DNA of 64,000 bases. It comes from Phycisphaerae bacterium (lineage in GTDB: Bacteria > Planctomycetota > Phycisphaerae > UBA1845). The position numbers were made by a program, and so were the translations under genes. Within the stretch, counting starts at the first letter, position 1; each line of letters starts with the position of its first letter. This document shows, piece by piece, positions 39,839 to 48,582 of this stretch. The notes beneath the pieces were generated by a model. It saw nothing but the letters and a program-made list of their open reading frames with translations, ran no database searches and was not told the origin of the DNA. The stretch is from assembly GCA_024102815.1 (NCBI GenBank), contig JAGFJJ010000048.1:310001-374000 (forward strand). Direction: 5' to 3'.

Positions 39839-41698
39839 ATGTCGTATCGAAGACATCGTGCAGACAAGAAACGGCGACGCGGTGTCGTCGCCGTGCAGGT
39901 GCTGGTTCTGCTGGTCGTGCTGTTGGGTTGTGCGGCGTTGTCCGTGGACGTGGGCTTGATGTACAACGCCAAGGCGGATTTGCAGCGGGCGGCGGATGCC
40001 GCGGCGCTGGCGGCTGCCGAAGCGTTGGCCGACTACGGTGATCTTGATCCGATTGAACTGGCGCGTTCTCGCGCCCAGGAAATCGTCGAGGAGAATCCCG
40101 TACTGTCCAAATCGATCACGCTCGAGTCCTCGGATGTGGTCGTGGGACGGGCGGTCTACGACGCGAACAGCAACACCTACACGTTCCAGCCCGGGAATTT
40201 CCTCCCTGACGCCGTGCGGATTACGGTGCGCATGGAAAGCGGATCGGTGAACGGCGCGCTCCCGCTGTATTTCGCGAGCGTATTCGGGAAGCACTCGACG
40301 GGGCTGACGGCCAGTGCCACGGCCATGATGGTCCCGCGGGATATTGCCGTGGTGGCGGACCTTTCCGGGTCGCACACGGACGACAGCGAGCTGCCCAATC
40401 CCGACAACAACCTGTTCGAGGTATGGGACGCATTGTCCGTGCTGGCGGGTCGACACGGGGTGGACGGCGTGAGTCCTCCGCCGGTCCGCGATCCTTTCTC
40501 GGCGCCGGTCATGCCGGGCACCGGACCCGTGGGTCCGGGCGGTGGCGGAGCCGACCCGGGCGTTGACGATGTCGGGGGGCAGGTCGGGCCGACGTGGGGT
40601 TGGCTGTATTACTGGGGCAACGAGATCAATGACAGCTACGACCCGGCGACCGATCCGGGCCTGGCGTACCTGCCGAAAGGATCGAGCTGGAACGGCAATG
40701 CGAACCTGAAGAACTGGCTCGCGGCACAGGGCTACAGTTCGAGCGAGATCAATGCCCTGGTGAGTTCGAGCTACGACAGCTCCAAGGACTCGTGGGGTCA
40801 ATACGGCTGGACGGTGCGAACGGCCGTGGCGTTGGGCCTGGCGCGGTGGGATAGCGGGAAGTCCGGCGGGCTGTGGAACTCGATTCCCGCCGACCAGCGC
40901 AAGTACGGTGACGGCAACAACCAGCCGGAATCGTCGGAGCTGACCTGGCTCGTGGACTATCCCTTCGAGTCCGGAAGTTGGAACGACTGGATCTACAACT
41001 ATGTGCGGAGCAACAGCACGGCGATGTACCAGGCCGACTCCGCCTATCGATATCGCTTCGGGCTGAAGACATTCATGAACTACCTGCTGGAGCGCCAGCC
41101 GGCGCACGACCAGACGTCCGATCTGGCGGATACGCCGACCCAGCCCATGCAGGCGGTGAAGGATTCGGTCCAGCACATGACCGAGCTGCTCACCACGCTG
41201 GGGACGAACGATCAGGTGTCGCTGGAGATCTACGGCACGACGGCCCGGCACGAGGTCGATCTGACCACGGACGTCGAGCAGGTGAGCAATCGCCTGAACG
41301 AGATGCAGGCCGGTCACTATGACAGCTATACGAACATGGGCGGCGGCATCGAACGGGCCATCGAGGAGCTCAACAGCGCTCGGGCCCGATCGAATGCCCG
41401 CAAGGTCATCCTGCTGCTGACTGATGGCAATGCCAACATCAACCAGTGGGGCAATTACTCGACGTCGGGCGGTGAGGCCTATGCCAAGTACGCGGCGCAG
41501 CAGGCGGTGGCTCAGGGGATCCGCATCTACGCCGTGAGCGTCGGTCTGGGAGCCGATGTGGACACGATGGCCGAGATCGCCGGCTACAGCGGCACGGAGC
41601 CGTTCCATGCCAGCGGTTCGATCAGCGAGTACAGCGCGCAGCTCGACCAGATCTTCCAGGAACTGGGCGGGGCGAGGCCGGTAGCACTGATCGAGTAG
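39839..41698 (+). CDS. TadG-like protein with split von Willebrand factor A domain
   Basis: 619 residues. An N-terminal TadE/TadG-type segment (VAVQVLVLLVVLLGCAALSVDVGLMYNAKADLQRAADAAALAAAE) gives a single membrane helix and the pilin-like patch. Residues ~160-620 contain a VWA domain whose MIDAS motif is split: DLSGS is near 180, then about 230 residues of inserted sequence rich in Trp, Tyr and Gly, then the rest of the domain with TNMGGGIERA and LLTDGNAN near 530. The insertion itself looks like a folded domain (WGWLYYWGNEINDSYDP ... WNGNANLKNWL). Proteins of this type are placed near Flp/Tad pilus systems; no other tad gene is seen here. Function is unknown. Confidence 0.8.
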   Translation: MSYRRHRADKKRRRGVVAVQVLVLLVVLLGCAALSVDVGLMYNAKADLQRAADAAALAAAEALADYGDLDPIELARSRAQEIVEENPVLSKSITLESSDVVVGRAVYDANSNTYTFQPGNFLPDAVRITVRMESGSVNGALPLYFASVFGKHSTGLTASATAMMVPRDIAVVADLSGSHTDDSELPNPDNNLFEVWDALSVLAGRHGVDGVSPPPVRDPFSAPVMPGTGPVGPGGGGADPGVDDVGGQVGPTWGWLYYWGNEINDSYDPATDPGLAYLPKGSSWNGNANLKNWLAAQGYSSSEINALVSSSYDSSKDSWGQYGWTVRTAVALGLARWDSGKSGGLWNSIPADQRKYGDGNNQPESSELTWLVDYPFESGSWNDWIYNYVRSNSTAMYQADSAYRYRFGLKTFMNYLLERQPAHDQTSDLADTPTQPMQAVKDSVQHMTELLTTLGTNDQVSLEIYGTTARHEVDLTTDVEQVSNRLNEMQAGHYDSYTNMGGGIERAIEELNSARARSNARKVILLLTDGNANINQWGNYSTSGGEAYAKYAAQQAVAQGIRIYAVSVGLGADVDTMAEIAGYSGTEPFHASGSISEYSAQLDQIFQELGGARPVALIE

Positions 41699-41940
41699 GT
41701 TCAACTGATTCCGAGGGCGATCCCAGGCCGAGTTTCGGCTTGCGCCAGCGCGAACGGTTCGCAAGGAGCCAACGTCGGGCGGGGTGTCAGATGGCGCCTC
41801 GCCCGACGTGCATTGGGTTTCCCGAGGGTGAACCGGCTGAGTGACGATCCTTCGGGTGGACCAGGTTCAGCAATTCCTCACTTTTCATGCAATGACCCTA
41901 CCGCGACAAGACATTCACAAGAAAGCGGGAGGGTAAAATC

Positions 41941-43656
41941 ATGCGCAGGCCAATGATCGCCGCCGTTGCGGTTTGTTTTTCGGGTCTGGGGTCGAGCGGC
42001 GCGATCGCAGCCGATCCCATCCAGATTGAACTTGAAACGGTCGCCACCGGACTGACGTCGCCGGTGTTGCTGACCCACGCGGGAGACGATTCCGGTCGGC
42101 TTTTTGTCGTCGATCAAGCGGGGCAGATTCGCGTGATCGAGAACGGCGTCCTGCTGCCGACCCCGTTTCTCGACCTGAGCGCCAAGCTCCCGACGCTTGG
42201 CAGCTTCTTTGACGAACGGGGCTTTCTGGGGCTGGCGTTTCACCCCGACTATCGCAACAACGGGCGCTTTTTTGTTCGCTACAGCACGCCGCGCGTGGGT
42301 GACCCCGGCGAACCCTGCAGCGATCCGGGCAATTTCATTGTCGGGTGCCACAGCGAGGTGCTGGCGGAATACCAGGCCACACCGCCCAGTGCCAACGTGG
42401 CCGACCCGCTTTCCGAAATCATCCTGTTCACAGTCGATGAGCCGGAATTCAATCATAACGCCGGGGCGGTCGCCTTCGGGCCGGACGGCTATCTCTATTT
42501 CTCACTGGGCGATGGTGGCGGAGCCAACGACGGCTTGGACCAGGTGTCGCTTCCGCACGGCCCGATCGGCAACGGACAGAATATCGATACACCCCTCGGG
42601 TCAATGTTGCGAATCGATGTGGACGCGCCTCCCCCGCCGGGTTTGAACTATGCGATCCCACCCACGAATCCCTTCGTCGGCGGGCCCGGATTGGATGAAA
42701 TCTACGCATACGGGTTCCGCAATCCGTTCCGCTTCTCCTTTGATGATGGTCCCGGCGGAGACGGCAAGCTCATCGTCGGCGACGTGGGACAGGACCTTTT
42801 CGAGGAAGTCGACATCGTCGTGGCCGGTGGCAATTACGGCTGGGCGATTCGCGAAGGCTTGCACTGCTTCGACCCGTTCCAGCCCGCCAACCCGCCGGCG
42901 AGTTGCCCGGCTGTCGGCACGGTGCTCGGCGATCCGCTGCTTGATCCGGTGAGTGAGTACACACACGCGGACGGCGGCCTGTCCGTCATAGGAGGATTCG
43001 TATATCGCGGCGCCCAATTCCCTGAACTTGTCGGGAAGTACGTCTACGGGGACTTCAGCGGCGATTTCGGACCGACCGGGCGGCTTTACTACGCCGAGTT
43101 GTCCGGCCCTGATGCTTTCATCCGCAAGGAGTTCTTCATCGCCCCGAACGGCGATCCGTTCGGGCAGTTTCTCAAGGGCTTTGGCGAAGATCAAAGCGGT
43201 GAAATCTACGTGATGGCATCGGATGAGCTCGCGCCGAGCGGCAATTCGGGCGTCGTATTGCGGATCGCCGCGGCCCCGACCGGTGCCTGCTGTCGTGGAT
43301 TGACCTGCGAGGTACTTACGGAAGCGGACTGCGGATCGGCAGGGGGGTCCTATCAGGGGAACGACGTGACCTGCCTCGGTGATCCCGACGGCGACGGCGC
43401 GGACGGGCGATGCGGTGACGCCTGCCCGAACGACCCGAACAAGACGGCACCCGGCGTTTGCGGATGCAACGTACCCGACGTCGATTCGGACGGCGACGGC
43501 GTTGAGGATTGCAACGATCTCTGTCCGGGATTCGACGATGCGATCCCGGGCTGCGAGTCGGCTATCCCCGCCGCATCGGAATGGAGCATGCTGATCCTCG
43601 CCTTGAGCCTGCTGGCGCTCGGCAAGCTCAGATTCGGGAGGCGCGCTTTCTCCTGA
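41941..43656 (+). CDS. Secreted glucose/sorbosone dehydrogenase-like protein with C-terminal sorting signal
   Basis: 571 residues with a signal peptide ending near GAIA. The six-bladed propeller of the PQQ-type sugar dehydrogenase (GSDH) family spans about 30-440: FVVDQAGQIRVIENG, ERGFLGLAFHPDYRNNGRFFVRYS, NHNAGAVAFGPDGYLYFSLGDGG, and EIYAYGFRNPFRF. A short Cys/Asp-rich segment follows (about 450-535), and the C-terminus is AIPAASEWSMLILALSLLALGKLRFGRR, an IPTL-CTERM type sorting signal given here by its core IPAASEWS and its RFGRR tail. It is probably surface attached. It oxidises a sugar or aldose with PQQ or a related cofactor; substrate is unknown. Confidence 0.82.
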   Translation: MRRPMIAAVAVCFSGLGSSGAIAADPIQIELETVATGLTSPVLLTHAGDDSGRLFVVDQAGQIRVIENGVLLPTPFLDLSAKLPTLGSFFDERGFLGLAFHPDYRNNGRFFVRYSTPRVGDPGEPCSDPGNFIVGCHSEVLAEYQATPPSANVADPLSEIILFTVDEPEFNHNAGAVAFGPDGYLYFSLGDGGGANDGLDQVSLPHGPIGNGQNIDTPLGSMLRIDVDAPPPPGLNYAIPPTNPFVGGPGLDEIYAYGFRNPFRFSFDDGPGGDGKLIVGDVGQDLFEEVDIVVAGGNYGWAIREGLHCFDPFQPANPPASCPAVGTVLGDPLLDPVSEYTHADGGLSVIGGFVYRGAQFPELVGKYVYGDFSGDFGPTGRLYYAELSGPDAFIRKEFFIAPNGDPFGQFLKGFGEDQSGEIYVMASDELAPSGNSGVVLRIAAAPTGACCRGLTCEVLTEADCGSAGGSYQGNDVTCLGDPDGDGADGRCGDACPNDPNKTAPGVCGCNVPDVDSDGDGVEDCNDLCPGFDDAIPGCESAIPAASEWSMLILALSLLALGKLRFGRRAFS

Positions 43657-43705
43657 TGGGACGGCAAGCCCGTAATCCGGGGGCAATGGTTCGCCGGTTC
43701 CCTCT

Positions 43706-44338
43706 CTACAGGCTCTCGACATAGAGCGACGAGCGCCGCATGGTCCGCATGTTGGAGCGGATGAGCTCCGCGACGCGGTCGGGATCGGGAATACCGACGA
43801 TGATCAACTGCCGATCGGTGGCGTCGGTCGAGTTGACCACCACCGAGCCCAGGCCGAACACGCGGTCCATGAGCGACTTTCGGATGCGGACGTCGTCGAC
43901 GCGGACGAGCTCGGTCTGATCGATGGTCTGGCTGAGGATGCCGCGCTCGATGAACAGGCGCTGGGAGGTGAGGCGGTACCGGCAGGACCAGATTTTCCAG
44001 GCCACCCCGCCGAGTACCCAGAGCCCGCTCAGGCCGGCCACGCCGAGATCGATCCAGAACGCCCCCCGCCAGTTCAGCGACTCCGACGAACTAGCGATCC
44101 AGCCGACGAGCACTGCCACGGCGATGATCGCCACCAGCCAGAGGAAGATGCGCCCGGCGAAGTGCTTCCAGTGGGTGCGCCCGGTCCAGAGCGGCTTTTC
44201 CGCCTCGGGTTCCGCTTTTGAAGTGGAATCCGGGGGTCGCAAGCCGGGACGCTCTTCCGGGGCGGTCTCCGGCACCGGCCGGGGGGAATCGGCGGGCGGC
44301 GACGGATGGTCGCGGTTGGGGGATGTGGAATCACTCAC
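43706..44338 (-). CDS. Membrane protein with bacterial PH domain (YdbT/bPH2-like)
   Basis: 210 residues. A proline-rich N-terminus (about 1-50) leads to two membrane helices (about 60-85 and 95-115, LVAIIAVAVLVGWIA; LGVAGLSGLWVLGGVAW). The C-terminal bPH2 domain is at about 118-210: YRLTSQRLFIERGILSQTIDQTELVRVDDVRIRKSLMDR and VVVNSTDATDRQLIIVGI (key parts shown). Such proteins sit in the inner membrane with unclear function, often in envelope stress. Convergent with the dehydrogenase gene. Confidence 0.8.
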   Translation of the reverse strand: MSDSTSPNRDHPSPPADSPRPVPETAPEERPGLRPPDSTSKAEPEAEKPLWTGRTHWKHFAGRIFLWLVAIIAVAVLVGWIASSSESLNWRGAFWIDLGVAGLSGLWVLGGVAWKIWSCRYRLTSQRLFIERGILSQTIDQTELVRVDDVRIRKSLMDRVFGLGSVVVNSTDATDRQLIIVGIPDPDRVAELIRSNMRTMRRSSLYVESL

Positions 44339-44540
44339 CGTGGTCGGCTCCTGTCAGGCAAGGACGGCCTTCCCAAGTCATCTTATCTATGTTTGCGGCA
44401 TTGGCTAATCCGCGATCCGGCAAAAAAAGGGCGGACGGTCTCGCGCGACGAAACCGCTCCCCGGAGAAGGGGGCGGAAACCGCCGTTTGACGGGCCTGCA
44501 AAACACTGATTACTTTCGTGTCATCCCGCCGATTTTTGGC
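44339..44540. other. Intergenic region upstream of the acidic-protein promoter
   Basis: About 200 bases with an A-run (CGGCAAAAAAAGGGCGG) and no coding region supported. The divergent PH-protein gene starts at 44338, so a promoter for it is likely here. Confidence 0.35.
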
Positions 44541-44568
44541 TTGACGAGACGAACGCGCGTACTAGACT
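44541..44568 (+). promoter_or_regulatory. Sigma-70-like promoter of the acidic-protein gene
   Basis: TTGACG at 44541-44546 and TAGACT at 44563-44568, spacer 16 bases. Leader to the ATG at 44696 would be about 120 bases. Confidence 0.55.
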
Positions 44569-44695
44569 TGCCGCGCTTTCGGGGAGCGAGGGGGCGCTCG
44601 CTCCGGTTGGACATGGCGTACTGCGTGCGGTGCTTCCCGAGTGCGCGCAACGCAGGTGGGGAACATCCGGGATTGCTTCACGGCGAGTGCACTCC

Positions 44696-45040
44696 ATGGT
44701 GATGAATATCGAGAAATGGGACGACACGGACATGATGCTGACGTTGGATGCAGAGTTTTCCCAATCCGCCACGGACGGGCATGTCCCGGGCGAGGCGGCC
44801 TTTGATGGGCCGATGGCCGCGGACATCGCGAGCACGGAGATGGATGGCTGGCGAACCGGGGATGTTTGGGACGGGCGGTCCTGGCCGGTCTGCGCCGGCG
44901 ATGACGATGATGACTGGGAGGAGGACGACGACGAGGACGACGATTACTTCGAAGACGATGAGGATGAGGACGACGAGTTCTTCCCCGACGATGACGACTT
45001 CGAGGATGACGATTACGAGGAGGAGGACGACGAAGCCTGA
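44696..45040 (+). CDS. Small highly acidic protein
   Basis: 114 residues from the ATG at 44696 (a second ATG at 44702 is possible). The first ~65 residues have ordinary composition, the last ~45 are almost only Asp and Glu with Phe and Tyr between (DDDDDWEEDDDED, DDYFEDDEDEDDEFF). Acidic tails of this kind occur in proteins that bind cations or basic proteins. No family is recognised. A coding role is likely because a good promoter precedes it and the frame keeps through the repeat, but a DNA feature with strong GC skew could mimic it. Confidence 0.55.
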   Translation: MVMNIEKWDDTDMMLTLDAEFSQSATDGHVPGEAAFDGPMAADIASTEMDGWRTGDVWDGRSWPVCAGDDDDDWEEDDDEDDDYFEDDEDEDDEFFPDDDDFEDDDYEEEDDEA

Positions 45041-45202
45041 TCCTCGGTCCGTAAGCGCGCCGCCTCTCGCGGCGCGGCGTCGCCGTCCAAACGCCTGATA
45101 ATCCAGCGAATCCCGCCGCGCGAACTCGCTGATGGTGCATTCTGGCCGTACGCCGCCCCATCGTAAATCAAGCACTGTAGAGGCCTGTCCGATGCTTCGG
45201 AT

Positions 45203-45556
45203 ATGGCTGAAGAATACACGGGACCGGATCGCAGACAGAAGCAGCCCGAGCGGCGGTCGAACTGCGTGGATCGTCGATCGGGGATGGATCGCCGCCGGGG
45301 TCCCGGTCGTCGCCGGGGAGAGGTGCGCCGCGCCGCCGAAGAGGGCGAGATCAGCGGAGAGCTCCTCGAGTTCATCATGGCCATCGACGAGTACAAGCGC
45401 ATCAACGAGCGGCCTTTCCCGTCGTGGTCGGAAGTTTTCGAGATCATCCACTATCTCGGGTATCGCAAGGTCGCCGAGCAGGCGGAGCACATCAACCGCG
45501 CCAGCGGGGCCGAGGTCCTCGACGAGAAGTCGTCCGAACAGCACGTCGGGGCCTGA
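45203..45556 (+). CDS. Small conserved-looking protein of unknown function
   Basis: 117 residues. The N-terminus is very basic with repeated R-R pairs (GPDRRQKQPERRS, MDRRRGPGRRRGEVRR), then a helical segment KRINERPFPSWSEVFEIIHYLGYRKVAEQAEHI. The RPFPSW and LGYRK motifs suggest a short conserved family in planctomycetes. Cytoplasmic. It is followed by the sat gene after 150 bases. Not recognised. Confidence 0.55.
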   Translation: MAEEYTGPDRRQKQPERRSNCVDRRSGMDRRRGPGRRRGEVRRAAEEGEISGELLEFIMAIDEYKRINERPFPSWSEVFEIIHYLGYRKVAEQAEHINRASGAEVLDEKSSEQHVGA

Positions 45557-45710
45557 TCGGCCCTTTCTCGGGGAGAGATGACCGAGCGGCGTGCCCGCCC
45601 TTGCATCCCAACGACGAAATCCCTAGGCTGCTCGGCAACTCCTCAGATCATCGTGCGCTGGGGCTTCCGCTGCAGATAAGCAGGATCGTTTTTCACTGAA
45701 AGGCAGTTGT

Positions 45711-46856
45711 ATGTCAGGGGTCGAACTCGTTCAGCCTCACGGGGGCAAGCTGATCCACAGAACAGGCGCCCAGCCCGATGCCAAGGCGCCGGCCGTCACC
45801 ATCACGCTCACCGAGCGGCAGCAGTGCGACCTGGAGATGATCGCCATCGGCGCGATGAGCCCGCTCGACGGCTTCATGGGCGAGGCCGACTACCACAGCG
45901 TGTGCGACAACATGAAGCTCGGCAGCGGCACGCTCTGGCCCATGCCCATCACGTGCGCCGTGTCGGACGATGTCGAGAAAAAAGTGAGCGTGGGCGATCG
46001 CATTGCTTTGGCCGATGACGCCGGACGTTTGCTCGGCTATCTCACGGTGAAAGAGAAGTACCGGCAAGATAAACGCAAGCAGGCGCTCAAGGCGTTCGGC
46101 ACCGAGGACATCGCTCACCCCGGCGTGAAGGTGGTGATGGATGAAGGCGACACGTGCCTGGCCGGGCCGATTGATGTCATCACGCCCCGGCATGAGCCCA
46201 TGTTTCCGGAGCATCGCCTGACCCCCGAGCGGACGCGGGCGGAGTTCCAGCGCCGCGGTTGGCACACGGTGGTGGCGTTCCAGACGCGCAACCCCATTCA
46301 CCGCGCCCACGAGTACATCACCAAGTGCGCCCAGGAAATCGTGGACGGCCTGCTCATCCACCCACTCATGGGCGCCACCAAGGAGGGTGACATCCCGGCC
46401 GAGGTGCGCATGAAGTGCTACATCGTCCTGATCGAAAACTACTATCACCCGGATCACACCATGCTTTCGATCATGCCCGCGGCGATGCGCTACGCAGGCC
46501 CGCGTGAGGCGATTCTGCATGCGATCCTGCGGCAGAACTACGGGTGCAGCCACTTCATCGTGGGTCGGGATCATGCCGGCGTGGGCAATTACTACGGCAC
46601 CTACGATGCGCAGAAAATCTTCGACGAGATTCCCGAAGGGTCGCTGGGCATCGCGCCGCTGAAGTTCGAGCACTCGGCGTGGTCGAAGAAGGCGGGCGCG
46701 ATGGTCTCGGGCAAGACATTCCCCAAGATCGAGGGCGACCAGGTTTTCCTGTCGGGAACCAAGGTTCGCGAGATGCTCCAGCGCGGCGAGCGCCCGCCGG
46801 TGGAGTTCACCCGGCCTGAGGTCGCGGATATTCTGATCGACTCGATGAAGAGCTGA
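45711..46856 (+). CDS. sat: Sulfate adenylyltransferase (ATP sulfurylase)
   Basis: 381 residues. It activates sulfate with ATP to APS, in assimilatory or dissimilatory sulfur metabolism. The catalytic HxxH is in RNPIHRAHEY near residue 190, GRDHAGVG near 285 and SGTKVREML near 350. AMSPLDGFM (near 48) is typical of the archaeal/bacterial homo-oligomer. Start at ATG 45711 fits. No APS kinase domain is fused. The NrnA-type gene downstream is probably linked, see that entry. Confidence 0.95.
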   Translation: MSGVELVQPHGGKLIHRTGAQPDAKAPAVTITLTERQQCDLEMIAIGAMSPLDGFMGEADYHSVCDNMKLGSGTLWPMPITCAVSDDVEKKVSVGDRIALADDAGRLLGYLTVKEKYRQDKRKQALKAFGTEDIAHPGVKVVMDEGDTCLAGPIDVITPRHEPMFPEHRLTPERTRAEFQRRGWHTVVAFQTRNPIHRAHEYITKCAQEIVDGLLIHPLMGATKEGDIPAEVRMKCYIVLIENYYHPDHTMLSIMPAAMRYAGPREAILHAILRQNYGCSHFIVGRDHAGVGNYYGTYDAQKIFDEIPEGSLGIAPLKFEHSAWSKKAGAMVSGKTFPKIEGDQVFLSGTKVREMLQRGERPPVEFTRPEVADILIDSMKS

Positions 46857-46891
46857 ATGAGCGAGTTGGCGTAATCGAGTGTTGTGCGGTC

Positions 46892-47050
46892 GCGCAGGCT
46901 TCGGGCCCGCGGCTCAGACGAGTATCCGCAGATCGGATGGTAACGCAACTTCGCATAGGTTTCGGACCTGTGGCTCAAGAAAGGGCACTGCTCAAGAGCA
47001 GTGGCACACCGACGCCAGGAAAGGCCTCGCAGGCTGAAGCCTGCGGCTCG
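46892..47050. repeat. Cluster of short palindromic repeats
   Basis: Between sat and nrnA are three degenerate copies of a 24-28 base imperfect palindrome with core GCAGGCT-GAAG-CCTGCGGCTC: 46892-46920, 46952-46979 and 47027-47050. A different palindrome, GGGCACTGCTC-AA-GAGCAGTG, is at 46983-47004. A reverse copy of the first type occurs at 61501-61525. Confidence 0.6.
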
Positions 47051-47064
47051 CGGAAGGAATTCAT

Positions 47065-48069
47065 GTGAATCGAGCGATCGAAGTTCCCGCCGAAGTTATC
47101 GCCGCCGTCGGCGCGCTTCGTGCGCCCGTGGTCATTTCGCACGTTGTTCCCGATGCCGACGCGCTGGGCTCGATGTTCGCCGTGGCGGCGGCCTATGTTG
47201 ATGCTTCCCATGCGCCCTGCGCGTCGCTGCCGGAGGGCTCGCTCTCCCAGCGCCTGTCATTCTTGATGGACCTCACGCAGGCGAAGCCCGCCACCGACGA
47301 GGACTTCGCCGCCGCGGACGGGTTTATCGTCCTCGACACGGCAAAGAAGGAACGCTGCAACGTCGGCGCGGATCGCAAGCAGACGGACTGGATCGGCGGA
47401 CGACCCATCGTCAATATCGATCACCACATTACCAACACGCAATACGGGGCCATCAACTGGGTGATCGAGGCGGGCAGCACCTGCGAGATGGTCTATCACC
47501 TGCTCTCCGCCGCAGGGCGACCCATCAGTGCCAATATCGCGTCACTTCTCTACGCGGGCATCCAGACCGACTCGATCGGCTTCTCCCTGCCGAATACGGC
47601 GCCCTCCTCGCTCCGCGCCGCGGCCGACCTCGTCGAGCTCGGCGCCGACGTGGGGTTGCTCGGGGAACGACTGTGGCGCAGCCAGCGGCAGGGCGAGTTC
47701 GATCTGCTCCGCGTGATTTATGCCAACACGCGTACGGCCGCGGGTGGGCGCATCGCCTACAGCTCGGCGAGCTACGAGGAAATCCACGACGCGGGATGCA
47801 CGGCGGCGGACATCGACGACCAGATCAACGTTCCGCGCTCGCTCGATGGCGTGCAGTTGGCCATGCTCTTCACGGAGGGTCGTCGTGGGCGCACGCGCAT
47901 CAACTTTCGCGGCAGCGGCGATGTGACCGTGGTGGAGCTGGCCGCGCAGTTCGGCGGCGGCGGTCATGCGCAGGCCGCAGGGGCGATCGTCGATGCGTCG
48001 CTTGATGAAACAATCGCCCGCGTACTCCCGGTCGCGGAGCAACATCTCACAGGCTTCGCGGTGGCGTGA
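47065..48069 (+). CDS. nrnA: DHH-family phosphoesterase (NrnA-like nanoRNase/pAp phosphatase)
   Basis: 334 residues from a GTG at 47065; GGAAGGAA precedes it. The N-terminal DHH domain has VVPDADALGS near 31 and DHHITN near 120. The C-terminal DHHA1 domain is at about 230-330 with GGGGHAQAAGA. NrnA enzymes degrade nanoRNAs and hydrolyse 3'-phosphoadenosine-5'-phosphate (pAp), the byproduct of PAPS reduction. Position next to the ATP sulfurylase gene agrees with a pAp role; that is inference. Spacer of 208 bases holds the repeats above. Confidence 0.85.
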   Translation: MNRAIEVPAEVIAAVGALRAPVVISHVVPDADALGSMFAVAAAYVDASHAPCASLPEGSLSQRLSFLMDLTQAKPATDEDFAAADGFIVLDTAKKERCNVGADRKQTDWIGGRPIVNIDHHITNTQYGAINWVIEAGSTCEMVYHLLSAAGRPISANIASLLYAGIQTDSIGFSLPNTAPSSLRAAADLVELGADVGLLGERLWRSQRQGEFDLLRVIYANTRTAAGGRIAYSSASYEEIHDAGCTAADIDDQINVPRSLDGVQLAMLFTEGRRGRTRINFRGSGDVTVVELAAQFGGGGHAQAAGAIVDASLDETIARVLPVAEQHLTGFAVA

Positions 48070-48483
48070 CAGGATCGATTCCTGTGAATTCTCGTGGGCC
48101 GCGCGCACAATCACATTGATTGCAAGCGTTTCCGACCGCATTACCATCCTTCCCTCGATTGAAGAACGAACGCGCGTCGACGTGCGCGCTATTTCCGTTT
48201 TATTGCGATCTTTACTTGACCTTCATCGCGATCTAACCGGCGCCGGAGATGATCCACTTCGGAGGGTACGGATCGGGGAATAGAAGCACTTGCAGCGTCG
48301 GCGGGGGGAGGTCGCGATTCGGAGGGGAATCGAGGCGAAGCCGACCGCAAGCCCGAGGGAAAGAAGCGGGGGGATCGGTGCCCGTGCCTGCCCCGTTTCG
48401 TCAACGGCGAGGCGGGGCAGGAAGAGGCACCAACTTTGCCGAACAGTCGCTGCGGCCTGGTGGGCCAAAGCGCTTCACGCCTG
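48070..48483. other. Noncoding spacer with a hairpin; possible small RNA gene
   Basis: No coding region is supported here. A hairpin at 48377-48431 pairs GGTGCC with GGCACC and CCTGCCCCG with CGGGGCAGG across a 4x4 internal loop (CGTG/AAGA) and a 17-base loop; the strong terminator at 48484-48518 follows about 50 bases later. A small RNA would explain a terminator 400 bases after nrnA. I could not match it to RNase P, 6S, tmRNA or SRP RNA. Confidence 0.35.
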
Positions 48484-48518
48484 ACGGGTGGGTTGGCTCC
48501 AGAACCCACCCGTTTTTT
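48484..48518 (+). terminator. Strong intrinsic terminator
   Basis: Perfect 11-bp stem ACGGGTGGGTT / AACCCACCCGT with an 8-base loop, followed by six T residues (48513-48518). It reads on the plus strand, toward the minus-strand hsp20 genes. Confidence 0.85.
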
Positions 48519-48582
48519 CTACAAGCAACGCGCCGTGCATCGGTCTCTCCGACGCCGTGCGCGTTTCGTGGTCGACGGTCGG

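Noticed and set aside
39650-41764. A 704-residue open frame opposite the TadG-like gene
   Set aside because: Composition is that of a shadow frame (Arg/His-rich), no motif, no ribosome site; the plus-strand gene has clear domains.
41699-41940. TPP-like or other riboswitch before the dehydrogenase gene
   Set aside because: A CTGAG-like core and a strong hairpin (about 41770-41811, stem ACGTCGGGCG) are there, but the order of TPP motifs does not fit and no T-run makes it a terminator.
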